DNA of 64,000 nt from Hordeum vulgare subsp. vulgare (taxonomy: Eukaryota > Streptophyta > Magnoliopsida > Poales > Poaceae), in NCBI RefSeq assembly GCF_904849725.1, contig NC_058523.1, positions 166,700,689 to 166,764,688 of the forward strand, in the 5' to 3' direction. Under the pieces are notes generated by a model. That model searched no databases and had not been told where the DNA came from. It saw nothing but the letters and a program-made list of their open reading frames with translations. Below are positions 45,085-55,186 of this stretch, in pieces; position 1 is the first letter of the stretch; each line of letters opens with the position of its first letter. The translations under genes and the position numbers were made by a program.

Positions 45085-46915
45085 ATGAGTAAGTTTAGGA
45101 CATCGCCTCCTCCTAGAAATCTTGATATCTCGCCTGTGCTTAATGATGCTGCTTCTGCTGCCCATGATGCTTATGATGATGCTATGCTTGATACTATGCC
45201 TGATGATGCAGTGTTTGATACTATGCCTGATGATGCAGTGTTTGATACTATGCCTGATGATGCTATGCCTAATACTGCTTTGCCACTAGGTGCATTCCTT
45301 GATGCATAAATTGCTAGAGTTGCTGCTAGACGTGATGATACTTCTGAAACTACTGATACTATTTAAGTAGAACCTGCTACTATGCCTGAATTGCGTGTCA
45401 TGCCTGAACGCTATGTTATGGATGGAGAGATAGCTAAGGATTTTCTTGCGTGTAAGGATAACTATGATGTTGATAAATTACTGCGCATGTGGAAAGAAAA
45501 ATCTGTGAATGCTAGGATGAAATACGACCCGAAGTTTGCTACTTCGCCTATCTTTGTGACCGATAAGGATTATGAATTCTCTGTCGACCTTGAGTTAATC
45601 ACTATGGTCGAATCTGATCCTTTTCACGGTTATGAGTCTGAAACGGTTGTAGCCCATCTTACCAAACTTCACGATATAGCCTCCCTATTCACTAGTGAGG
45701 AAAAGATACGCCACTACTATATCCTCAAGCTGTTTCCTTTCTCGCTAAAGGATGATGCTAAGACTTGGTTCACTTCTCTTGCTCCTGGTTGTGTGTGTAG
45801 CCCCCAGGATATGGTGTATTACTTCTCTGAAAAATATTTCCCTGCCCATAAGAAGCAAGCTGCCTTGTAGGAAATATACAACTTTGCTCAAGCTGAGGAA
45901 GAGAGTCTCCCACAAGCTTGGGGGAGGCTCATCCAGCTACTGAATGCTTTGCCTGATCACCCTCTTGAGAAGAATGAAATACTTGATATCTTCTATAATG
46001 GACTAACTGATTCTTCCAAAGACCACCTTGATAGTTGTGCTAGATGTGTTTTTAGGGATCGAACTGTAGAACAAGCTGAGATCCTACTTGTGCAATGAGA
46101 ATGCTTGGACTATTCCCGAACCACCTCCTAAGCTAAGTCCGAAGAAAAGAGGTATTCTATTCCTCAGTCATGAAGATATGCAAGAAGCCAAGAAATCTAT
46201 GCGAGAGAAAGGCATTAAATGTGAAGATGTCAAAAATCTACCACCTATCAAAGAGATCCATGGTCTTGATAACCCTATACAGGTAGTAGAAGTAAATTCT
46301 TTGTGTAGGTTTGATGAGAGTGATATTCCTTTTGATAAACATGCTAGCTTATGCCTGGATGAATTTGATAACTTTGTTGCCAAACAACAGAGTTTCAATG
46401 ATTATGTTAGCAGACAATTTGAACAAAATGCTCGTATGCTTAGTCATTTAAGTGCTTGTGTGGACAGAAATGTCAATGATCTTAAGCTTCTGAGTAAACA
46501 TGCCTCTATGGTTACTACTCAGGTAGAACAAGTACTTAAAGCTCAGAATGACTTGCTCGATGAGTTGAATGACAATTCTGTTAGAGTCGTTACTAGAGGC
46601 GGTAGAATGACCCAGGAATCTTTGTATCCCGAGGGTCATCCGAAGAGAGTTGAACTAGATTCACAAGGAGTTAGCACTGATGCACCTAGTCATCCTAGAA
46701 AGAACAATAAGGATGATAGGGATTTGCACGCTAGCAACCCTCTTGCTGCTACCCCTGAGAGTCCAAATGATGCCTTTGTCTCTGATGCTGAAACACAATC
46801 TGGTGATGAACAAGAGCCTAATGATAATATCAATAGTGATGCTCATGTTGATGCTCAACCTAGCAATGATAAGGATGTGGAGATTGAACCTAGTCTTGAT
46901 CTTCATAACCCATAG
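45085..46915 (+). pseudogene. gag: gag of A
   Basis: The readable frame opens at the ATG at 45085 (MSKFRTSPPP), preceded in phase by ELPSSSALDSPSI. A run of DTMPDDAVF units at about 45193-45265 is a short tandem repeat. The capsid core (LITMVESDPFHGYE, TKLHDIASLF, DAKTWFTSLAPG, SEKYFP) covers 45590-45865, and ALPDHPLEKNEILDIFYNGL follows at about 45948. Stops lie at 45307, 45363 and 45868, with a frameshift near 46085. The C-terminal part (46088-46915) is acidic and partly helical. This is the standard Athila gag layout, without a clear zinc knuckle. Confidence 0.85.
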
Positions 46916-47763
46916 CCTAAGACTAAGAGATACAATAAGAATGACTTCACTGCTAGGAAGCATGGTAAAGAAAGGGAGCCATGGGTTCAGAAACCTATGC
47001 CCTTTCCTCCCAAACCATCCAAGAAAAAAGATGATGAGGATTTTGAGCGATTCATTGAAATGATAAAACCTGTCTTTCTGCAAATGCGTTTGACACATAT
47101 GCTCAAAATGTCTCCGTATGCTAAGTACATGAAAGATATTGTGACTAATAAGACGAGGATACCTGAGGTTGAGATTTCCACCATGCTTGCTAATTATAAC
47201 TTCAAGGGTGGAACTCCTAAGAAACTAGGTGATCCCGATATGCCCACTATACCTTGCTCCATTAAAGGCAACTACGTTAGAACTGCGTTATGCGACCTTG
47301 GAGCCGGTGTTAGTGTTATGACTCTCTCTCTCTTTATCATAGACTTGAACTGGATAATTTGACACCCACTAAAATCTCTCTGCAAATGGCCAACAAATCA
47401 ACTGCTTTCCCTATCGGCATTTGCGAGGATGTGCCTGTTGTGGTTCCTAACGTCACCATCTTAACAGACTTTGTTATCTTGGATATTCCTGAGGATGATG
47501 CCATGGCGGTCATCCTCGGAAGACCCTTTTTAAACACTGCAGGGGCTGTTATAGATTGCAACAAAGGCAATGTCACTTTCCATGTCAACAGTAATGAGCA
47601 TACGATGAACTTTCGAAAGAAACAATATTGAGTACATTGCATCAATGCTATCGAAAAAACTTCATCGATTCTTATTGGGAGCTTTGAATGCCCTATTCCT
47701 CGTGTCAAGATGAAGTATGATTTGCTTGTTGGGGAGATACACATCCCCATTGAGGTAACCTAG
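46916..47763 (+). pseudogene. pro: Protease region of A
   Basis: After a TAG at 46913-46915 the frame continues: KDDEDFERFIEMIKPVF (about 47027-47077), KYMKDIVTNK, then the protease active site ALCDLGAGVSVM (about 47285-47320), where LCDLGAS is the Athila norm. A frameshift near 47340 moves the flap and C-terminal part to 47359-47631 (FVILDIPEDDAMAVILGRPFLNT). A final segment (FECPIPRVKMKYDLLVGEIHIP) ends at a TAG at 47761-47763. Reverse transcriptase should follow in an autonomous element but does not. A decayed 170-base stretch leads to the LTR-like segment. Confidence 0.82.
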
Positions 47764-47985
47764 TGACTATTCAAAAATTCTCCTTCTTCTTTTGCGATTC
47801 AAAAAGGTTTGTCGAGGAGACTTGATCAACCTCATTGGCGGATTTTCTTTCGATGACCATGAGATGGATGAATCGAGGAGTCACAAACCTCTGTTCCAAG
47901 CTTTCACTTTAGGTTGCTTAGAAGAAAAATGATAGATTTAGTTTGGTTTTCCCTGTTTTCTGTTTTGGCGTCCGGTAGAAAAGTA

Positions 47986-48320
47986 CCTCAAAAATAAAAG
48001 TTCTCCGAACGTCCTGAAAATCTAGTATGATTTTTTCTGGAATTTTTGAAAAATTCTGAGACAAAGAGCTTGTGTGGGGGCTGTACCAGTGGACCACAAG
48101 CCCTGATGGCGCGGGCACCCCCTGGCCGCGCCACCCAGGCTTGTGGGGCCCACGGGCACCCCCTCCACTCATTCTTGCTCTTATCTGGTTCTCCTACCTC
48201 CAGAAAAAATCGTTTCGCAGCTCAAACCCGTGTTCTTGCTCCTCTTGCTGGGATTTTTGATCTCTTTGCTCAAAGCACCGTTCTCCGAACTGTTTTGGGG
48301 AAATTACTCCTTGGTAAGTG
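47986..48320 (+). promoter_or_regulatory. LTR-like segment and splice donor ahead of the second ORF of A
   Basis: About 160 bases (47995-48155) resemble the U3 middle of the A LTR: AAATAAAAGTTCTC, CCTGAAAAT, TTTTTCTGGAATT, ACCAGTGG and the palindrome arms CCACAAGCC and GGCTTGTGG (48094-48146). A CT-rich leader follows, then GGTAAGT at 48313-48319, a good splice donor. It may be a promoter and leader for the ORF at 48545. Function is inference. Confidence 0.5.
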
Positions 48321-48544
48321 ACTCCTCCATTGGTCCAATTAGTTTTTGCTCTAGTGCCTTATACTTCACGTATTTTTGCTGCCTTGGTGACCATGTTCTT
48401 GAGCTTTGCATGCTGATTCTAGCTGGTCCCAAGTAGTTCTGATGTGTAATATGGCCTCTAAGCACTTGTTGGAGTAGTTTCTACTAGTTTAGTTGAGCCT
48501 TGTTCACTTTTCCTTTGGATCACTGAAAATTTCCGAAAAGGAAG

Positions 48545-49576
48545 ATGTTCAGGAGAAACTATCATGGTGGTTCCTCAAGCTAGAGAGGTCCCCATCTTGC
48601 GATTCAGGAGCCTGATCCTTACCAACCAAGGGACGCGCAGGTACAACCATGCGAATGGCCTTTTGATGAATATATGATTGAGGCAGGTTTCAAAGATGAG
48701 TTTGATGCACTTGTTCACAACGTCGGACTCGAAGAATTCATCTCCGATAAATGTGAATAGTATGTTGCTCTCACTACCTCTTTTGTTCGTCGATTCAAAT
48801 TTTTAGCTGGCTGTGAGACATCGGTACTGTTTGATCTCTATGATAAATCGTATACCATGGATTTAGAGGATTTCAATAGAATTTGCAAAATACCTATTTG
48901 GGGTATCCTCAAGGATCCTCCTAAATCTTCGGTTAGAGATTTTTGCGCTGGTATTACTGTTGGAGAAACTAGAGACACTACGCAAGCTACCATGGGGAGT
49001 ATTCATTTTCCTGCCTTGCATTACTTTTCCCTCTTCATAGGCAGATACATTAGTGGCAAGACTGAGCATTGTCACCTCTGTGCACCCGACCTTAGTATCC
49101 TTAAGAGCGCAGTGACGGGTGACAAGAGTTTCAACATGGGAGCTATAATAGCAAGGAGGCTGAATAAGAATGCTAATGAAGGGGATTTCTTTGGTGGGAT
49201 CTATGCCACTCGCATAGCCAATTTTCTTGGAATACCCATCCGCGAAGGAGATCCCCCGCTCCATACAGCTTTCCTTGACCGCGTCGCTTTGAGACGCTAC
49301 CAGTTCCTTGAGAGGGATGAAGAATCCCTCCTATACCCTTTGGTATTTAACCGGCAGCGTGTTTTCCATATTACCCTTCCTGCTCCTGCCTTCTTTTACT
49401 TTCAGGTAAAACGGAGATATTACATAACCAGAGGAGAGGCAGAGGAGTATGAGACGGAGGCAAAGGCTGCTTGTCTCTGTGAGGCATCTATTCAGGTAGT
49501 GGCTGCAGCGCTCCCGTACAACCCCCATTATGATTTTGGGTTTCCTAGGACCATCCTTGGGAGTAGACCAACTTAG
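48545..49576 (+). pseudogene. Second ORF of A (Athila-type, function unknown)
   Basis: The ATG at 48545 opens a frame of about 343 codons to 49576, broken only by TAGs at 48581-48583 and 48758-48760. It is uninterrupted from 48761, with the Met at 48857 inside it. It reads FKDEFDALVHNVGLEEFISDKCE, SFVRRFKF, LFDLYDKSYTMDLEDFNRICKIPIWG, then IHFPALHYFSLFIGR and NFLGIPIREGD. I recall closely similar proteins as Athila-family ORFs in Triticeae but know no function for them. It occupies the place where autonomous Athila elements carry a 3' ORF. There is no signal peptide or clear membrane segment, so it is not an obvious envelope protein. Confidence 0.75.
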
Positions 49577-51518
49577 GACAAAAGCCTAAGCTTGGGGGAG
49601 TATGTGTTCTCACCGACTTTACATTCTTGCTTATGCTTTCACTTTCTTCGTCTGTGTTCACACTTTGCCACTGTATATCATCCATGCTAGTTTATTTTCT
49701 TTTTCTCGTTTTCTTTTCGTGTGTCTGTCTAGTTTGAAAACCCAAAAATATTTTCTTTTTCTTCTTTTGCTTGTTGGGAGTTTTCCCGTGTAAATAGTTT
49801 TCATTTTCTTTGGGTCAAGGTAGAAGATATTGGTTCCAATATTTAGTGGCTCTTGCATGCATACCTGTCTAGCTTTGAAAGAGCCATATTACTTTGTCTT
49901 CTCTTTTCTTTTTGCCTTCAGATTCCAGCTTTAGTCCAATGCACGAGCACGCTTATTATTGTTCACATCGTTCGGTCGTGCAAGTGAAAGGCAATAATGA
50001 CGATATATGATGAAGTGACTGAGCGTGGAAAAGCTGGTATGAACTTAATCTATTTTGTTTTTGTAAATATGACTAGCTCATCATGCCTCATTCATCTTTG
50101 TTGTGAGAGAAACATGTTTGCAATGACAACTTAGAGATCATAGTTGCTTATGCCACGCTTACTTAGCTAGGAGCTTATAATGGTTTGAATTGGATGCCCA
50201 CATGAATGTTGAGATGACTATGTTGTAGTGTGATAGGATGGTATCCTCCTTTGAATGATTCAAGTGGCTTGACTTGGTGCATGTTCACGCATGTAGTTGA
50301 AACAAAATCAACATAGCCTCTATGATGTTCATGTTCATGGTGATTTATGTCCTACTCATGCTTGCACTCAATGTTAGTTAATCTCAATGCATTTTGATGA
50401 CTGTTGTCGCTCTCTAGTTGGTCGCTTCCCAGTCTTTTGCTAGCCTTCACTTGTACTAAGCGGGAATGCTTCTTGTGCATCCACCTCCATAAACCCAAAG
50501 TTGTGCCATATGAGTCCACCATACCTACCTATGTGCGGTATCTACCTACCGTTCCAAGTAAATTTGCATGTGCCACTCTCTAAACCTTCAAAAAATAATC
50601 TGTTTTGCATGCCCAAATCGCTCATGTGGTGACAGGGGGCTATTGGTATCTTCCATGCTAGGCGTGTTATCCTAGATATGTGTTTATTCACTATCATTCA
50701 CGAGAAAGGGGCCGGTAATTGGAATTCCCAGTTCCATACTCAAATCGAAAAGATAATTGCATGAAAAACTCCCCCAGGATTGATGTTGGTATGGACGGTG
50801 CCCGAGGATTCAGCTAGCCGTGAAGTGTGATTGATTGGTGGTGGGGGAGTCGAAACTTTACTTTTCTGTTTGGTAACCGCCTATAGCATGTGTAGCGTGG
50901 AAGATGTTGAGAACTCTTAGTCATTGCATTGACAATGAAAGCATGCCACCCAAAATTATTATCTCTGTTTTCAAAGCTTGAGCTCTGGCACCTTTGCAAA
51001 TCTATGCTTCCCTCTGTGAAGGGCCTATCTATTTATGTTCCTGTTGAGTTATCCTCCTCTTATAAAAGCACCAATTAGAGAGCACCTCTGTCGTTTTTAT
51101 GCTTTGCTTTCAACTGTGTTGAGTGTGACTATGAGTGGATCTTCATTGCCTTGAATTACAATGCTTAGTCAGCCCTTGGTCTTTGAAGGCGCTCTGCATT
51201 TATGTTTTGCGGTCTTAGAAAGAGCTAGCGAGATACCATCTGTTCGTACTGCTTCATGTTGTTTTGATTGAAGTGTTGACGTGTGAGACTTATTATTATT
51301 TGCTTGCTAGTTGATTATGCCATTGATATGAGTTTACCGTGAGACTAGATATCATTTGCCTATGTGATTTTCTTGTGATCTTGCCGAAATTCTGGTTATG
51401 AGTTAGACATAGTTGCAACAACAAGATCAAACAGAGTTCGTCAAAGTTTTTCTTTTGTCTCCTTCAGTTTGTCAACTGACTTGCTTGAGGACAAGCAAGG
51501 CTTTAAGCTTGGGGGAGT
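49577..51518 (+). other. Untranslated 3' region of A
   Basis: About 1.9 kb with no convincing gene. AAGCTTGGGGGAG occurs at about 49590, just after the ORF stop, and again at about 51506-51517 as the polypurine tract next to the 3' LTR. The first copy may be an internal second priming site. Confidence 0.65.
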
Positions 51519-53073
51519 TGATACGTCTCCGTCGTATCTACTTTTCTGCACTCGTTTGCCCTTGTTTTGGACTCTAATTTGCATGAGTTGAATGGAACTA
51601 ACCTAGACTAACGCTGTTTTCTGCAGAATTGCCATGGTGTTGTTTTTGTACAAAAATAAAAGTTCTCAGAATGACCTGAAAATTTACGGAGAATTTTTCT
51701 GGAATTAATGAAAAATACGTGCGCGAAGATCCACCGAAGGGGTGAACCAGTGGGCCAGAAGCCCACAGGCCACGGCCACCCCCCAGGCCGCGTCGTGAGG
51801 GCTTGTGGGGCCCACGTGGCGCCACCACCTCCAAACTCAGCTCTATTTATTCCGTCTCGCCCGGAAAAAATCAGAGAGTAGGATTCATCGCGTTTTATGA
51901 TACGGAGGCACCGCCACCTCCTGTTCTTCATCTGGAGGGTAGATCTGGAGTCCGTTCTGGGCTCCGAAGAGGGGAAATCATCGCCATCATCATCATCGAC
52001 CTTCCTCCATCGACAATTCCATGATTCTCTTCACCGCTCGTGAGTACTCTCATAGTAGGCTTGCTAGACGGTGATGAGTTGGATGAGATCTATCATGTAA
52101 TCGAGTTAGTTTTGATGGGGATTGATCCCTAGTATCCACTATGTTCTGAGAATGATGTTGCTACTACTTTGCCATGCTTAATGCTTGTCACTAGGGCCCG
52201 AGTGCCATGATTTCAGATCTGAACCTATTATGTTGTCGCCAACATATGTGTTTTTTAGATCCTATCTTGCAAGTTGTAGTCACCTACTATGTGTTATGAC
52301 CGGCAACCCCGGAGTGACAATAGCCGGAACCATTCCCGGAGATGACCATAGTATGAGGAGTTCATGTATTCACCAAGTGTTAAATCATTGGTCCGATTCT
52401 TCATTAAAAGGAGAACCTTAATATCCCGTAATTTCCATTAGGACTCCGCTGCCACGGGAGGGATGGACAATAGATGTCATGCAAGTTCTTTTCCCTAAGC
52501 ACGTATGACTACAAACGGAATACATGCCTACATTAGATTGACGAACGAGAGCTAGTTACTTATCTCTCCGTGTTATAGCTGCTACATGATGAATCACATC
52601 TGGTATACTCATCCATCACCGATCCACTGCCTACGAGTCTTCTACTACTGGTCCTTGCTATGTTACTTTGCTGCTACTGCTGTTACTCTGCTGCTGCTGT
52701 CACTACTACTGTTCCTTGCTACTGCTGTCACTACTGCTGTTACTTTGCTGCTACTTGTTGCAAGACTTTTCTGGAGCCGTTGCCGGGGAAGAATAGTCCC
52801 CCATCCACGTGCTATTTACTGGCGCCATTTATACGACAAGTTATGAATAGTCTGCCATCAACAGATTCTTTTCTAACACCATTTCTATCATACCACTTTG
52901 CTACTGATACTTTGCTTGCAGACACTAATCTTTCTGGTGTGGTTGAAATTGACAAACTCAGCTCCTAATACTTGAGAATATTCTTTCGCTTCCCCTTCTG
53001 TCGAATCAATAAATTTGGGTTGAATACTCTACCCTCGAAAACTGTTGCAATCCCCTACACTTGTGGGTTATCA
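51519..53073 (+). repeat. 3' LTR of A
   Basis: The 1555-bp LTR starts TGATACGTCTCCGTCG, ends TTGTGGGTTATCA and is followed by the CCCGG target copy (53074-53078). It holds the U3 palindrome (51752-51812), in which one arm has a base change (CCAGAAGCC). Its CTG/ACT tract at about 52650-52760 is one unit shorter than in the 5' LTR. Confidence 0.93.
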
Positions 53074-53078
53074 CCCGG

Positions 53079-53984
53079 CGAGTCGTGGAAGTTATTCATT
53101 CATCGGAAGGCATCTCAGCGGCTCAGGCGGTGTTGATCCTGGAGAAGAACTGCCATTACGAACCTCTAGTACTAAAGCTAGGGTGACTTAAGCGAAAAGT
53201 ACAGGACATGCGCGAGTTAATGGATACCCTTACCAGGTATGCTGAGTCAGATGACACCAAGGATCCTGGGGAGGATGACGACAAAGCTAGTACCGCCAAG
53301 AAAGGCGAGTTACACTAGGGCCATTCTCAGTTTCAAGGCCGGGGAAACCACCACCATGGTGGGACGGCAAAAAGAGACAAAAGGAAGGTCCTATGGAATT
53401 TGTCGCTAATAATAATACCGACAACAGAAACCCGCGTTAGAAGAAGCGAGGCTTTAGTGGGAAGAAACCGCGCAATTATCACGAGATGCTCAAAGGCCCT
53501 TGTATGCAGCATGCCACGGCGGAGGGACCGGCAACTCACTCTTGGGAGGATTTCTACGTGATGCAGGAATTCCGGGCCAAGGTGCTCAGGAGAGGCCAAG
53601 GTGGTGAGTAGGGCCAGCAACAGGAACTACCGGGCGCATGCGGGTAACGCGAGGTCCCGTTTGGTTGTTTTCCTAACCCGGGACCACAAGGCGGGTCTCA
53701 TGCCAACGTTGGGCAGTACCAAGTTCACAATCAGCAATATCACCCGCCGGGAGTATTCCAGCAACCACCCCCGCAAGGGGATCCCCAGCGACAGGAAGAT
53801 CGTGGCGGGTTTCAGAATAACCGCAAACAATTGAACAGCGGGCAATATCACGTGTTCACCACTAGCACCTGCAAGCGTGATCATAAGGTGAAGCATAGCT
53901 GAGCCGACACTCCCCCGGTACCTTCACTGGTCTGAGCAGCCCATAACTTGGAGCAGAGAAGACCATCCCCCCCGAGTAGACAAC
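53079..53984 (+). pseudogene. gag: gag of D, C-terminal part
   Basis: The frame continues directly from 20828: RVVEVIHSSEGISAAQAVLILEKNCHYE, then a TGA where relatives have Arg, then MRELMDTLTRYAESDDTKD. A damaged zinc-binding-like region (GPCMQHATAEGPATHSWEDFYVMQEF, about 53490-53570) follows, then a Gln/Gly-rich tail. Frames change several times. Confidence 0.78.
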
Positions 53985-54629
53985 GCCGGCGACTTGGCTT
54001 TAGTCGTGGCTCCCCAAGTCGGAGGATACACCCTCTCCAAGGTCCTAATGGACGGAGGCAGCAACATCAACATCTTATATTTCGACACTTTCCGGCGGAT
54101 GAACCTCTTGGAGAAAGACCTGATGCCATCATCCACGGTCTTCAACGGCATCGTCCCTGGTAAGTCGGCATATCCATTTGGGCGGATTAAACTTAACGTG
54201 GCTTTTGGCACGGAGTCAAATTACAGGAGCGAGTCCCTCCTGTTCGAAGTGGTCAAAATCAAGAGCCCCTATCATGCGTTGTTTGGACGGCCGGTGTATG
54301 CCAGATTCATGGCCCACCCATGCTATGTTTATCTCAAACTCAAGATGCCCGGACCTAAGGGTCCTATTATCATCAGCGACAATAGGAAGATAGCTCAAGA
54401 ATGTGAAGAAGGAGACGCGGTTTATGCCGAGTCAGCTTGCGCGGCTGAGGAGCTCAAGTTTCACCAATCTAATGTTGACCCGACGGACATGACGCCGCTC
54501 AAGAGGTCGACCATCGATTCTGAGCCGCCCCTCAAGTTTAAACCAACGGATGACACCAAGGCCATCGACTTTATGCCTGGCGACTCCACAAAGCAGTTCA
54601 CTATTGGGGCAGGTCTCGACCCCAAATAG
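53985..54629 (+). pseudogene. pol: Protease of D
   Basis: The frame from 53985 is open for 215 codons. The active site is VLMDGGSNINILYFDT (about 54043-54090) and the conserved loop is HALFGRPVYARFMAHPCYVYLKLKMPGP (about 54270-54355). It ends at GLDPK and a TAG at 54627-54629, the same place as in C. The domain itself has no internal break. Confidence 0.85.
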
Positions 54630-55186
54630 GAAAGCGTGCTCATCGAATTCATCCTGAGAATCGGGACATCTTTGCATGGAAACCCTCTGACATGCCCGGT
54701 GTACCGAGAGAATTCACTGAGCACCATCTTAATACTGACCCTAAAGTTAAGCCAGTTCGACAGTACCTTTGCAGGTTTAATGAAGAGCGTCGTAAGGCGA
54801 TTGGAGAGGAACTAGCCCGGCTCCTGGCCGCCGGGTTCATCATCGAGGTTTTCCATCCTGAAAGGCTGGCTAACCCGGTCCTGGTGCTAAAAAAGAATGG
54901 CACTTTCCGCATGTGCATCGACTATACTAACCTCAATAGATCATGTCCGAAGGATCCCTCCGCCCTTCCCCGTATTGATCAAATTATTGACTCGACGGAG
55001 GGTTGTGAACGTTTGTGTTTCTTGGAAGCTTATTCGGGATATCATCACATCAAGATGGCGGTGGCGGATCAGGAGAAGACAACCTTCATAACCCCATTCG
55101 GAGCTTTCTATTATGTGTCCATGCCGTTTGGGCTCAAGAGTGCGGGGGCTACTTATCAGCGTTGCATCCAAAATTGTTTGCATAAC
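54630..55186 (+). pseudogene. pol: Reverse transcriptase of D, N-terminal half
   Basis: DMPGVPREFTEHHL (about 54690), FRMCIDYTNLNRSCPKD (about 54905), FLEAYSGYHHIKM (about 55018) and VSMPFGLKSAGATYQRCI (about 55117) are gypsy reverse transcriptase motifs in order. E interrupts it at 55187, before the YxDD active site. The frame is open from 54692 to the junction; a one-base shift lies just upstream, near 54650. Confidence 0.87.

Larger units (their letters stand above)
20829..53073 (+). mobile_element. Athila-like gypsy element A, complete ends, lacks pol
   Basis: A is bounded by two LTRs (20829-22414 and 51519-53073) that both start TGATACGTC and end TTATCA, and is flanked by CCCGG at 20824-20828 and 53074-53078. 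B occupies 22553-45040 inside it. Without B, A is about 9.8 kb: LTR, tRNA-Asp-type primer site, gag, protease, an LTR-like segment, a second ORF and a long untranslated 3' end. No reverse transcriptase, RNase H or integrase is present between protease and 3' LTR, so it depended on an autonomous relative. The WHAM/Sabrina group of Triticeae elements is a likely but unproven placement. Confidence 0.93.
18545..55186 (+). mobile_element. Gypsy element D (Tat-lineage type), split by A and cut by E
   Basis: D occupies 18545-20828 and 53079-55186; A lies between. It has a 496-bp LTR, a TGGCACCCACCGTGGGGC primer site, gag, protease and the first half of reverse transcriptase, and is cut by E at 55187. 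Its 3' part is outside the window. Joining the parts after removing A and one CCCGG copy gives one uninterrupted gag frame across the junction. The primer site and protein order are those of element C, to which it is distantly related. The five bases before it (TGCGG, 18540-18544) would be its left target copy in H. Confidence 0.88.

Noticed and set aside
48545..49576. Second ORF of A as a retroviral-type envelope gene
   Set aside because: No signal peptide, no membrane segment and no Cys pattern of an envelope protein; it resembles Athila ORFs of unknown function.
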